Part shown: positions 46,063 through 57,197 of the stretch, in pieces
Layout: each line of letters starts with the position of its first letter
Numbering within the stretch: the first letter of the stretch is position 1
Origin: Scatophagus argus
Lineage: Eukaryota > Chordata > Actinopteri > Scatophagidae
Assembly (NCBI RefSeq): GCF_020382885.2
Contig: NC_058503.1
Location: forward strand, 2,717,110-2,781,109
Direction of reading: 5' to 3'
Length of the DNA stretch: 64,000 bases
Notes under the pieces: model-generated
Told to the model about the DNA's origin: nothing
Database searches by the model: none
The model's input: only the letters and a program-made list of their open reading frames with translations
Made by a program: the position numbers and the translations under genes

Positions 46063-47388
46063 CTACAGTGCTATAGTTGCGAAAGATTTTCTGTAAAAGT
46101 TGACAAAACCCAGAAAGAAAGAGGGTTTGTGAAACTCACATTTCTCCACTTTCACAAATAGCTGGTTCTGAAGCACCGAGCGGACATGGTGAGTGTGGGT
46201 CTCTTCGTCGGGGGAGAAGATCAGGATGTCGTCTAAATAGACAAAAACAAAAACATTAATCATATCATGGAGCACATCATTAACCAAGTTTTGGAACACG
46301 GCAGGAGCATTAGTGAGACCAAAAGGCATGAAAAGATATTCATAATGGGGGGGTGTTGAAAGCCGTCTTTCATTCATCTCCTTCCCTGATTCTAATGAGA
46401 TGATATGCATTACGGAGGTCAAGTTTAGTGAAAATCGTGGCCCCCTCCAACAACTGAAGGCTGTAGAGATGAGGGGAAGGGGGTACCTGTTCTTAATAGT
46501 AATGTCATTGATGCCACGGTAATGGATGCAGGGTCGGAGGGTCTTGTCCTTCTTCTCCACAAAGAAGAATCCTGTGCCGGCAGGAGATGAGGAGGGACGA
46601 ATAATTCCGGCGGCGAGAGAATCCCTGACATAGTCCTCCATGGCTTTGTGTTCTGGGGCTGAGAGAGAGAACAACCAGCCCCTAGGGGGGGTGCTACCTG
46701 GTAAAAGATCAACTGCACAATCATAGGGGCGATGTGGCGGCAGAGACATGGTTTTGGCTTTACTGAAGACCTCAGCTAAGTCATGGTAACATGGCAGCAC
46801 ATTAACTAGGTCAGGGTTCAAGGGGTCAGGAATAGCAGCTGGATTGCTAGACCTGGGAAGGCAGGAACCAGCACACTCAGGGCCCCATGAGGTAATCCTC
46901 CCACTGCCCCAGTCAAAGTCAGGATTATGGGCCCAGAGCCAGGGGTGATCTAGAATTACCTGGTGAGCCACCGAGTCAAAAACATGGAAACTCAACATTT
47001 CGATGTGAGTGTCAGGAAAAATTAGCTTAACCGACTGAGTCCGGTGAGTCATCCTGCCCAGGAGGGTGCCATCCACGGCTTTAACCTCAAGAGGGCGACG
47101 GAGACCAGATTTTCTCAGCCCCAGTCTCCTGACGAGAGAAGAGTTCATGAGGTTAGCGTCAGCATCAGAGTCAATGAACACGGAGACCAGAAGAGAATTA
47201 GCGTCTGAGATGAACCTGACTTGTGGCTGAAACCTGGCGGGGTTACCAATGACGAAGCTTCTACTCACCAGGAGCTGCTTCCTAGACTGTGCACTGGCCC
47301 CTTTGATAAGGCAAGCACTCACTAAATGGCCAAGCTGTCCGCAGTAATAGCATCTTCCGTCCCATTGTCGGCGGAGACCCTCCTCCAC
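46063..47388 (-). pseudogene. gypsy zinc knuckle, protease and reverse transcriptase
   Basis: A 441-codon frame. Residues 14-27 form a CCHC knuckle ([14 protein letters not shown]). The protease active site reads [11 protein letters not shown], where gypsy proteases have DSGA: the catalytic-loop Gly is Asp. The reverse transcriptase follows with [24 protein letters not shown] and the catalytic YLDDILIFS. The last residues ([14 protein letters not shown]) show a jump from the early connection region, pointing to a small deletion. The knuckle belongs to gag in most relatives, so gag and pol are fused here or shifted by a frame change. Confidence 0.85.
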
Positions 47389-48310
47389 GGGAAGGTGGGT
47401 CCGACCCAGCTACATAGGTTCCTCCGTGGGGTGAGTAATGGGAACCAGGCTGGATGCCGGCGGACGGACGTTGTTCGGCCAATCCTGGGAGTCGCTCCTC
47501 CACCCGCGGTGTGGCCCGAAGCCGTCCCCTCTCCTGGTCATGCTCAGTGAGTCTCTTGTCGATTTTGATGGCCAAAGCGATGAGCGAATCTAGATCCTCT
47601 GGTAAATCGACGGGTATCAGCTGTTCCTTCACAGATTCAGAAAGTCCTTGAAAAAAGGTGTCATTCAATGCCGCATGATTCCACTCGCTTTCAGCGGTGA
47701 GAGAACGGAAGTCGATAGCATAGTCTGAAACCCTGCGTTTACCCTGTCTCAACTTGAGTAGTGACCTGGTGGCTTCTCTACCTGGCGTGGTGTGTTGGAA
47801 CACCTGCTCGAGGGCTCGAGTAAAACTGGCGAGGGTGGAGCAGGCTGCCGATCTGCGGCTCCATTCTGCCGTAGCCCACGCCTCAGCTCGCCCTGTGAGG
47901 TGGGAGATGATGAAATCCACCTTCGCTCGGTCCAAGGGAAAAGCCGCTGCCTGCAGTTCAACTTTTCTCACACTGCGTCAGAAAAGTTTCATGTCACATG
48001 ATTCCCCGGAGAATCGCTTCGGACGAGAGAGCTGAAGGCACGATGAGGCGCCGCTAACACGCGGCTGTGAGTCCGAGGGTAACCCTGGAAGAGTGGCTGG
48101 GTTAGGTGGCGCCGCTGCAGGAGTTTCTCGTGGCAGGTGACTGAGTAAATCACCAAGCTGTGAGCCCAACGCTGTCATCACTGAGTCCTGGCGGAGCGCC
48201 AGCTCTCTCAGATGAGCACACGGAGACGTGAGCTGCTCCTGTTGCTGAGCTAGCCACTGTCCCTGTGCTCGAAGGGCTTGCCGAACCGGGTCTGAGTCGG
48301 CTGAGTCCAT
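47282..48310 (-). pseudogene. gypsy gag, frameshifted
   Basis: 48310-47978 starts MDSADSDPVRQ and runs to RPKRFSGESCDMKLF; the frame then changes and 47971-47282 continues with the capsid-like part (FIISHLTGRAEAWATAEW, TRSLLKLRQGKRRVSDYAIDFRSL, FFQGLSESVKEQL). The typical gypsy gag order is kept. A single shift near 47975 breaks it, and another lies before the zinc knuckle. Confidence 0.8.
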
Positions 48311-48326
48311 ATTAGCCAGTTCGTAC

Positions 48327-48794
48327 TGTCAAGTACCTGGCTCGGTGAAAGGAGGACTCAACTGCACGACTCCACTTGGTAGAGCAGTAAACAAGGTTTA
48401 TTCCTGGCAGAGGCCGGTACACAGAAAAGCAGTCAAACCAGGCAAAAGTATCCGAGACGAGAGGCAAAAAGACGAGGTCAAAAAACGACCAGGGATCAAA
48501 CATTAAGTAGCTATGACTGTGGCTGTGAGAAATGCTGGAACGTGAGGATGTGAATATCTACAAACTTGCAACGAGACAAGACACAAGAGAGTATATATAC
48601 AAAACTAATGGGGAATGATAAGAGGCAGGTGCGGGAGAAACAATCAGGGATCAGGTGCACACAGACGAGGAGGGGGCAGGGCAGACAGGAACCTGGAACA
48701 GAGACAGAGGTGAGTGATCACAAAATAAAACAGGAAGACAAGACATGAAACATGAGGGAAAAAATAAAACACTTAACAGACAAGGAACATGACA
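48327..48794 (-). repeat. gypsy 5' LTR
   Basis: 468 bases beginning TGTCAAGTAC and ending ACATGACA in plus orientation, an inverted TGTCA/TGACA pair. Its first 90 bases match 38093-38173 and 38402-38427 in reverse complement. Gag starts 17 bases beyond its end on the minus strand; the short stretch between is where the primer-binding site would lie. Confidence 0.85.
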
Positions 48795-49182
48795 AGTTGA
48801 CTTGACTTGACTTAACATAATCTCCACCAGAAAGCCAGTTATAATCACACTATTTAGCAGGGCCCTCTCTTCTTGTAGGTTGTACATTGTTAGGTTATAC
48901 CATTAAATTACTAACCAGTTATCCCAGTAACATTCTGAGATCACCTTTGATCCAAAGTGAGTTATTCACACATGCACATAAGCACCTTAACACTTTAGGC
49001 TCAGGGCTACGAATGTTTTGGTGCCCCTGCACTTTGTCATAATGTACATATACACATAAATTTCTTTCTGCGGAAACAACATAATTTTTACAGCTACTTA
49101 TAATTTATAACAAATATATATTGAAACATTTTGTAATTGGTTCACTCTGAAAGCATTTTTCATTGGATAAAGGGAACCCTTT

Positions 49183-49413
49183 ATGTGCTTGTCCTTGCAT
49201 TGTAATTGCTTTCCTTCACAACACAACTATACTGGCATTTTTCCTGAATTGTTATTCAGCCTTGAGGTGGAAATCGACAGTACAGATTTACCAGAACATC
49301 AGTCTCTGCTCCTATTTACACGTGACCTCACACAGGAAATGTTGCAGAACATTTCTATGATAGAGTCAAGAACTAAGGCCAAACCCAAAGGCAGACAACA
49401 GACCCACAGGTGA
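49183..49413 (+). other. exon-like ORF of unknown origin, copy C
   Basis: Peptide identical to copy A. A deletion directly after the frame changes the donor from GTAAGC to GTGAGG, still a usable GT site. See copy A for the reasoning on its origin. Confidence 0.3.
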
Positions 49414-50930
49414 GGGAGTTCAAAGAAATTAAATATAACGAGGAAAACTCATTGTTGTGTTCAGTACTTCTAATTCATACTGGGCATTGTGTGAATTATG
49501 CATACTTGGAATACATACACACTTCAATCAGGAGAGACTAAGAAGAGAGAAAAGCGAATGAGATAATTCGATTCAAATGAATTTATTGTGAAGGGTAAAG
49601 CAGACCTTGGCGCTTAGACCCCAGCAGGAAGTTGATCACCACAGGAAACGCTCAGAAGAACAGGGGGGTGCTTCCCCCCTGGAGCCTAAATACTGGTGGT
49701 GGTAATGAAGATGGCCAAATCTATACAAACTTTCTGGTAATTAGTCATGACTTGAAACAGTTGACAGTTGTTTTATCGACCAAAAAGACAAGTCCTTTCT
49801 CAGACAGTCTATACAACAGCAGCTCTGACTGGTTGGTGGAAATTCTACAAACTCCCAGTTTTGTATCATCTAAATTGAATTCTATATGAAGCAACCCCGA
49901 TTTTCTCATTGATAAATGGTCATGTGGACACTTGGAGGGACAAAGGCATTATACAACAAATGCCTTTGTCATAAACAAGTCTTCCTTAATCACAGTTTGT
50001 TTAATTTTATCACAATGTGTGGGGTAAACAACTTGTAACAAATATTTGCAACTTAAACTACAACTTGACTACCAACCTAGAACTTCCTCTCTCAACTTTA
50101 GATAATGACAACAACAACAATAATAATAATCAATATCATCATCATCATGATATCCCCTCCTAAAAACAACTCATTTCTAAAAAAAATAGAATAATATAGC
50201 AATTTGACAAAAAACTATCCATACCATCAACAAAATATGAACTCGACTTAGACTGATGCCACCTCGTAACTCATACAGTGTACGCCACATAATTAATTTC
50301 ACTGGGAAAAAATGGTTCAAACTTGATTCTCATCAAGTATGTCAGTATATGTAAGTCTGTCTTCATACAAAAAATCCACAATACTGCTGCCCAAGCAGGC
50401 AAGACCTTCTGGACCCGTTTTGGAAGTCATGGGTCATGGGTCTTGCAAAAAAGAAGCAATTTTATCTTAATTTACCCAGATTATCTGTCACTGTGATATT
50501 TTGTCCCCTCTTTATTGGGACAGAAAAGACTGAAAAAGTCTGTATTTTTTTTTGAATAGATCTGTTTAATTCTCAGCTTATTTAAAGCGGGTCTGTGACT
50601 AAAACCTTTCATGGTTCTTGTGTGCAGTAATTAAAAATATTACACTACTGCAACAAAACAAGCGAGGCGGGAATGGAAATGATGAAAAACAGTGAATGAA
50701 CAATGCACAACAAACAGAGGCTCTTTGCGGTAGACTCATTCAATCACTATTCACAAAATATTCATATCACAAAACATGAATACTATGCCTTTATCAGTTT
50801 CCTTACATATTTAGATTTTGTAATACACTGACATGAAGAAATTTCCAACAACATAAAGAAATAGTTACATGTTGCAGCATGTTGGCTACAAAAATTTCAA
50901 CAGCATGTGTTAATATGTCACATTCCCTCT

Positions 50931-52083
50931 CTACTGCATATTGATGTAACGGGAGTCAGCCTGCAGTATCTTAAGCGTAATGATGAGTTTGATAGATTTT
51001 CTGAACCACGAGTAGAAAAAGGCATAGATCAGAGGATTTAGACAGGAGTTAAAATAGAACAGACATAATATAAAGGCGGAAGTTGAGGCATTGAGTATTG
51101 TGTCTTGGCCTGTGAGGGTAACCCAAAAATACGGGCAGACACATATCAGAAACACAACTACAACAACACCAAGAGTAGTGGCTGCTTTCATCTCAGATTT
51201 CCTAGCAGTTACTGTCTCAGAATGCTGGAAAGCGACAGCTACAATGTGGGAGCGCATGGCACGAGCCTGAGACACAGCCACCACAAACACTCTCATATAC
51301 AGAACTACAATGACAGTGACAGGACCAATGAAGGACACAAACAGATCTGTAAGTCCTGAAACATAATCAACAACAATCACACACTCTCCAGTGCAGGAGT
51401 TATATCTTCCTGGTTGTTTCAGGTTATCCTTCAGCAGTAGAATGTGACAGAAAGCAGAACACATCCAACACAGACAAATACAGAACTTAACTCTTTTTTG
51501 AGTGACTTTGGTGGTGTAATGTAAAGGGTCACAAATAGCCACATAGCGGTCAACTGATATGAGAACCATGGTGCCTACTGAGGTCGAGGTAACAATGTAG
51601 GCCAAAACATTATACACAATACACATGTGGTCACCAAGAAACCAGCAACCATCAATGAGGATAATCTGAAACACCATTAGGAAGCCCACAAAGCAGTCTG
51701 AGGCAGCGAGAGAGAGGAGGAGGAAGTTGGTTGGGGTGTGGAGCTGCCTGAAGCGAAAAGAGAGCAACATGCTTTAGATTAATTGTTGTATTAGCATTCT
51801 AACAGATAAAAGCCCTTAAGAAACATGAAAATCTTCCTTCACAGTCTGAGATTCCACAGTTATATTCTGTACATTTAACAGCTTCATGAATTGGTCAAAT
51901 AATTGCCCACCTGAAGTGTGAAACTGAGATGATGACCAGCAGGTTGAGAGTTACAGTGAGCAGAGAGATAGAGAACAACATTGTGTAAGTGAGTATGGAC
52001 ACAGAGTGAGAATGCATGTTCTTCTTGCAGGAGGAGTTTAGTTGTGGAAAACAGAGTTCAGCTTCATCGAGGGTTTTCATCAT
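50931..52083 (-). CDS. trace amine-associated receptor, copy C (two exons)
   Basis: Exon 1 is 52083-51911 and exon 2 is 51747-50931 with a 163-base intron; 329 residues, intact. It shares Ala107 (3.32) and Asp192 (5.42) with copies A and B and keeps the TM6 proline (VCPYFW). It differs from copy A at roughly a dozen residues of exon 2, mainly in TM6, extracellular loop 3 and TM7, and in TM2 (LAASD for LAVSD). Asp7 of exon 1 is replaced (TLDEAEL for TLDGAEL changes Gly to Glu). Probably a functional olfactory amine receptor; the ligand is unknown. Confidence 0.87.
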
Positions 52084-53009
52084 TAGAAAGAAGGGAGCAG
52101 AAGCTGCTGAACACCTTCAGCCTTCTGCCAGAAGCTCTTTGTCATATGACCACTTTATCTCTTTCCTTTTTCTAAATCCCTCCTCCCTCTTTCCATCTGT
52201 TGACATTTTTTAGTAACAGCAATTGAACTTCACTGTTCTTTAATTTCTTCTTTATCCATTTCTATCAGACTATACCCTCCATTTCATTTTTCCTTCCTAT
52301 GTCTGCTTTCTTCTTACCATGTACATGCTGTTACTGGGGAGCAACAAAGCACAACACAGTCACAGCTGTTTTATTGTGGATAATAATAGTAAATATAATA
52401 TTTAATACTAATATATTCAGAATATTATATTAAAAAGTGTTTTTATTAAAAGTGTCTCCATATTTTTAGCGCAGACACAAGCACGACAAGGAAGTGAGAG
52501 GAGCACCTGGTTACTGTAATAACCATAAACCTGGTTGTGAAGTATAGATATGTCTAAAGTTCTTACAATAAAAAAACGGTAATATGATTTCAGCTTTGCC
52601 TCCTCTCTCAGGGTTGCATGTTTGATGTGACACATTCCCATCCACCATTAGCTGCTAAGCTAAAACAGCACCTCAAGCTTTTGTTTTGTTGTGCGTCAAA
52701 GCACTGAAGCACTTGTTATTTCAAAACAATAAGAAGACCCAGTTATTAGAGAACCCAGTTTCATGATTTAAGGACACTGAGGAAGATGTTGGAAAGTAAT
52801 GCGGAGTTAAGATCCAAAAAATTGAATGCTGTTCAGTTAATCTGTTGTTCTACAGTTGATGCGCACAAAATAGGAATTTATAATTTGTACACATAAGGTA
52901 AAACAAGATAAAAACATCTCATTTGACACAGCTCATGGAGAATATGCATAAAAGGAAACTCACACAAACCTGTGTCATCACGAATAATGAATATAAAACA
53001 ATTTACCAA

Positions 53010-53700
53010 TGACGTTTTTGTCCAGCAAGGGAAGTACCGCAGACAGGCAGACTAACTGCAAGCTTTTGAAACTCCTGGCAGCCAAATTGAATTGACAGGG
53101 GTCCTACTGAGGAGGTACTAAGACGGTGCAATAAACAACATAAGTCTTCTCTCTGCTGGTATTTTTCACATTCAACCTAACGTTAGACCGCTGACCTTAG
53201 CCTGCATTAGCTGTGACAGCAAACTTTAGCTCATATTAACTGTAATAGCTGACATTAGGTAACGTAGGGCATGTTCCACTCGACTTCTGCCAGACTCGTA
53301 TAATGTCAATTAAAAGTTAACATTAATCCAACCGTTTTCTATGTAAAAATAATTGACTTATATTAAGATGGATGACATGTTTCCACTTCTTTCCTCTGTA
53401 CTAAACTGAAGCCAAAATATCCAGGATATGAGCGATGCCATCTTGCGCTGAGATCATTTGTAGTCCATGGCTATGAAAACTTGAACACACAGCAGAATGA
53501 TAAGAATGAACTAAAATGACAGAAACCATTTTTTGGGAAAAACATATTTATGTGTACCTCGAGTTTTTTAATTTGGTCAAAGTGCTCTCTGTCTTAAGCT
53601 TCAGTATAAAGACGGGACCTCAGTAAGACTTCAGTAAGTAGATGCAGACTAGAGTTCAACAGTTGAAAGATCTTTACCACCAAATTATAAAGAAAACTAT
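53010..53700. other. interval without a recognised gene
   Basis: No ORF with motif or splice support. A stretch near 53380-53450 (TCCAGGATATGAGCGATGCCATCTTG) resembles 8040-8080 (GATATCTCTGATACGAGTGC), so an old dispersed repeat is probable. Confidence 0.35.
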
Positions 53701-55560
53701 GTAGACAAGACAACTTCATTTGTGTAGCCCATTTTTACAAGCAGTTTGTCTCAAAGGGCTTTACATAACATCATAGCAACATCCTCTGCCCTTCGACCCT
53801 CACATCGACTAAGGAAAAACTCCCAGAAAAACTTTTAACAGGGAGAAAACGGGAGAAACCTCAGGGTGAGCAACAGAGGAGGGATCCCTCACCCAGCATG
53901 GGCAGACATACAATGGATGTTGTACAGGCAGGAAATCAGTTAATAACATGAGATATGGGATAGATGGGGAATGTTCAGTCAGGGGAGAGCTGACGGAGGC
54001 AACTCCATCAGCTCATGTTCATGGGCAGGCTGGGCCATGAACATGGAAAGCAGGAGTATCAGATTGGTTGATAAGCAGGGATGACAGGCTGGGTAGAAGC
54101 AGAGGGAAAGACGTGATGCAGGTGGAGGTTGGTGCAGATGGATGGAGCTCTGGAGAAATCTGTGAAGACACAGAGAGAGTGTGAGACACCAAGGCCAGAC
54201 ATCACAGTATAACAGACAAAGATGGAACAGCAAATGTGTAGAAGGAGATGAATTCAATTCAATTCAGTTCACTTATATAGCGCCAATTCACAACAAAAGA
54301 TGAGAGGAGAGGAGAGGAGGGAAGATGGCTCCTTGTATCCTGATGAGTCCAACCAACTTCTCAGCATCACTCTGAGAAAGGATGTTCCTTATTCTAACTA
54401 TGCTACGGAGGTGAAAGAAGGCAGTCCTAGTGATATGTTTTATATGGGGATTGAAGGACAGGTCCTGGTCAACAATGATTCCAAGGTTCCTCACCACTGT
54501 AACAGAGTTAAGTGTGACGCCATCCAGGATGGCGGCCCGACTAGAAAGAGTCCCTGAGATGTTTAGGTCAAAATACAATGACTTTATTTCTGAATTAAGT
54601 AATAAGAAGTTGGAGGACATGCAGGACTTAATGTCTTTCAGACAGTTTTCCAAATTGGTAAGGTGGCTTCTGTCCTCTGGTTTTATAGATAAGTATAGCT
54701 GTGTATCATCAGCACAACATAAACACATTAATTAATTAATTAACATTAATGAAAATGAATGGAGTGCTTCCAGATAATATTTCCTAATGAAAGCATGTAG
54801 AGAGTGAAAAGTATCGGCCCTAATACTGAACCCTGAGGTACACCATAAGTAACTTTACTATACTTGGAGCAATTATGATTAATGTTAACAAATATATGAT
54901 ACCTGTCAGACAAATATGACTTGAACCATCAAAGGGCGGATCCTTAAATCCCAATTTCATAGTCCAGTCTCTGGAGAAGAATGTTGTGATCAATGGTATC
55001 AAATGCAGCACTGAAATCTAGAATTACAAGTATGGAGACAAGTCCTCTGTTGGATGCCAGAAGAAGGTTGTTAGAAACTTTTCTCAGTGCTGTTTCTGCA
55101 CTATGGTGTTCTCTAAATCCAGATTGGAAAGCTTCAAAAAGGTGGTTAGAGTGGAGATGTCAATGTAGCTGCTCTAGGACAACTTTCTCAAGGATCTTGC
55201 AGATGTTTGGAAGTTTGGATATAGGTCTGTAATTAACTAATACATCTGGGTCAAGGGAAGATTTCTTTAATAGTGGATTGATGGCAGCCACCTTAAAGGC
55301 CTGTGGTACATAATCTGTGACTAAAGAGATTGAGATTGATCTGCTTCAGTATAGAAATGTTAACTAAGGGAAAGATAGCAGTCTAGTTGGGACTGGGTCA
55401 AGTAGACAAGTGGATGACTTGGATGAGGTAATGACTGAAGTTAACTCTGAGAGGTGAATGGGGGAGAAGCTGTCCAAACATACTTTTGGTGTGGAGGTTG
55501 CTATAAGAGAAACTGAATTTAGTGGAGTATTACTGCCAGTCCTCCCCTATTTCCCTAACC
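53700..55560 (-). mobile_element. L2-type LINE, minus strand, broken
   Basis: Minus strand: 54728-54288 encodes CADDTQLYLSIKP (catalytic ADD), NLGIIVDQDLSFNPHI and HITRTAFFHLRSI, the palm and thumb of an L2-group RT. Further up, 55250-54980 yields pieces of the RT fingers and palm (INYRPISKLPN-like and FDTIDHNILL-like in shifting frames). The 3' side carries the AATTCAATTCAATTCAG tail at 54253, but 53700-53960 also reads as a LINE-like 3' region, so two insertions may be joined. Inactive. Confidence 0.65.
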
Positions 55561-56035
55561 ATAACCCTAATACTCGCTTTGATGTTCACAATCTTATCAG
55601 TAAAGAAGTAAAGAAATCATCAATGCTGAGAGTTGGCTCAACAGCCCTATGTACAAAGCCAAACGGAATGAAACTAGTTGATACAAAGAGTCCACTAGCA
55701 AGTCCTGCATAGAGTCTGGACGGCAGGTGAGTGCGTGTGGTCTGAAACAAAGAAGAGTTTGACAAATGAGCTCCAAAACGCCAACTAAAGAATCCACAGG
55801 AGGATGACAGGAAACAAACTTTGACGCAGGATCAGGATGGGGCAGGCAGAGGCAGGTGAATGAACCTGAGCACAGAACACAAAAGTTAGATCTAGGCATA
55901 GAATGCGGGAAAGGAGTAAAACTTCAAAACTTGACCTGAAGAGATACCACAGGAACTGATGCTATAATCTGCTGAAGGTGAAGCAGGAGAACCGGTCTTA
56001 CAAACTGGGAGGCAGGAAGATGTTGACGATTGGCA
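55560..56035. other. interval without a recognised gene
   Basis: Composition resembles non-coding retroelement sequence (purine-rich, AGGCAGGTGA-type runs), but no terminal repeats or conserved frames were identified. Confidence 0.3.
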
Positions 56036-57050
56036 ATACACTGCATAGCCAAAAGTATTCACTCACCAATCCAAATAATGGCCACAGGTGTATAAAATCA
56101 AGTACCTAGGCATGCAGACTGCTTCTACAAACATTTGTGAAAGAATGGGCCACTCTCAGGAGCTCAGTGAATTCCAGCATGGTAGTGTCATAGGATGCCA
56201 CCTGTGCAACCAATCCATTTGTGGAATTTCCTCACTACTAAATATTCCACAGTCAACTGTCAGTGGCATTATAACAAAGTGGAAGCGATTGGGAATGACA
56301 GCAAGGTAGGCCACGTAAAATGACAGAGTGGGGTCAGCAGATACTGAGGGGCATAGTGCGCAGAGGTCGCCAAATTTCAAGTCAAATTTCAATTTCGAGT
56401 CAATCGCCACAGACCTCCAAACTTCATGTGGCCTTCAGACTAGCTCAAGAACAATGCTTTGAGAGCTTCATGGAATTAGTTTCCATGGCCGAGCAGCTGC
56501 ATTCAAGCCATACATCACCAAGTGCAATGCAAAGCGTTGGATACAGTGGTGTAAAGCACGCCACCACTGGACTCTAGAGCACTGGAGACACGTTCTCTGC
56601 AGTGACGAATCATGCTTTTCCATCTGGCAATCTGATGGACGGACTGAAGTCTGGGTTTGGCGGTTGCCAGGAGAACAGCACTTGTCAGACTGCATTGTAC
56701 CAAGTGTGAAGTTTGGTGAAGGAGGGATTATGGTGTGGGGTTGTTTTTCAGGAGCTGGACTTGGCCCTTTAGTTCCAGTGAAAGGAACTCTGCTTCAGCA
56801 TACCAAGAGATTTTGGGCAATTCCATGCCCCCAACTTTGTGGGAACAGTTTGGGGGATGGCCACTTCCTGTTCCAACATGTCTGTGCACCAGTGCACAAA
56901 GCAAGCTCCATAAGAACTTGACTGGCCTGCACAGTCCTGACCTCAACACACATTTAACATACGCGTTACTCATTTTGTGTATCAGTTTGTTTTCAATACT
57001 AAATTGTACTGGCCTATATAAGTACCACTAATAGTTTGGTGAAGTGCTAT
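56036..57050 (+). mobile_element. decayed Tc1-like transposon
   Basis: The left end reads CACTGCATAGCCAAAAGTAT, a fish Tc1-type terminal repeat. Downstream in shifting frames: helix-turn-helix-like ICGISSLLNIPQSTVSGI, RKMTEWGQQILRGIVRRGRQ, then catalytic-region pieces [31 protein letters not shown] (Asp), [19 protein letters not shown] and HSPDLN near the end of the DDE domain. The frame is broken at several points, and I could not identify the right terminal repeat. No active transposase. Confidence 0.7.
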
Positions 57051-57197
57051 CATTCAAAAGCCATGGTCTAGACTTGTAAACAAATGTGTGGTATATGTAC
57101 TTCTCTCCTTCCCTTATGTGTTTCACCTGTCTCTCGTTATGTTGTCTATTTAGTCTTCATCTTCCCCGTCACTCTTTGTCGGATTGTTTTTTTGTTT

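Larger units (their letters stand above)
44155..48794 (-). mobile_element. Ty3/gypsy LTR retrotransposon, minus strand, 3' LTR lost
   Basis: On the minus strand in order: LTR (48794-48327), gag (from 48310), protease-reverse transcriptase (47388-46063), RNase H (45925-45386) and integrase (45308-44155, split by a SINE). The PR-RT-RH-IN order defines Ty3/gypsy. Several frameshifts separate the frames, so it is inactive. The integrase end is cut off where a LINE fragment begins, and no second LTR remains on that side. Its LTR abuts the TTGAC tail of the LINE that opens TAAR unit C, so it inserted into that tail. Confidence 0.85.
48794..53010. repeat. segmental duplication unit C (TAAR copy C)
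   Basis: Third copy of the unit, starting in the LINE TTGAC tail next to the gypsy LTR. Compared with B it has a small deletion after the exon-like ORF (near 49412) and a shortened spacer at 49705. It retains the empty target site of the unit A solo LTR at 52451-52455. Confidence 0.8.
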
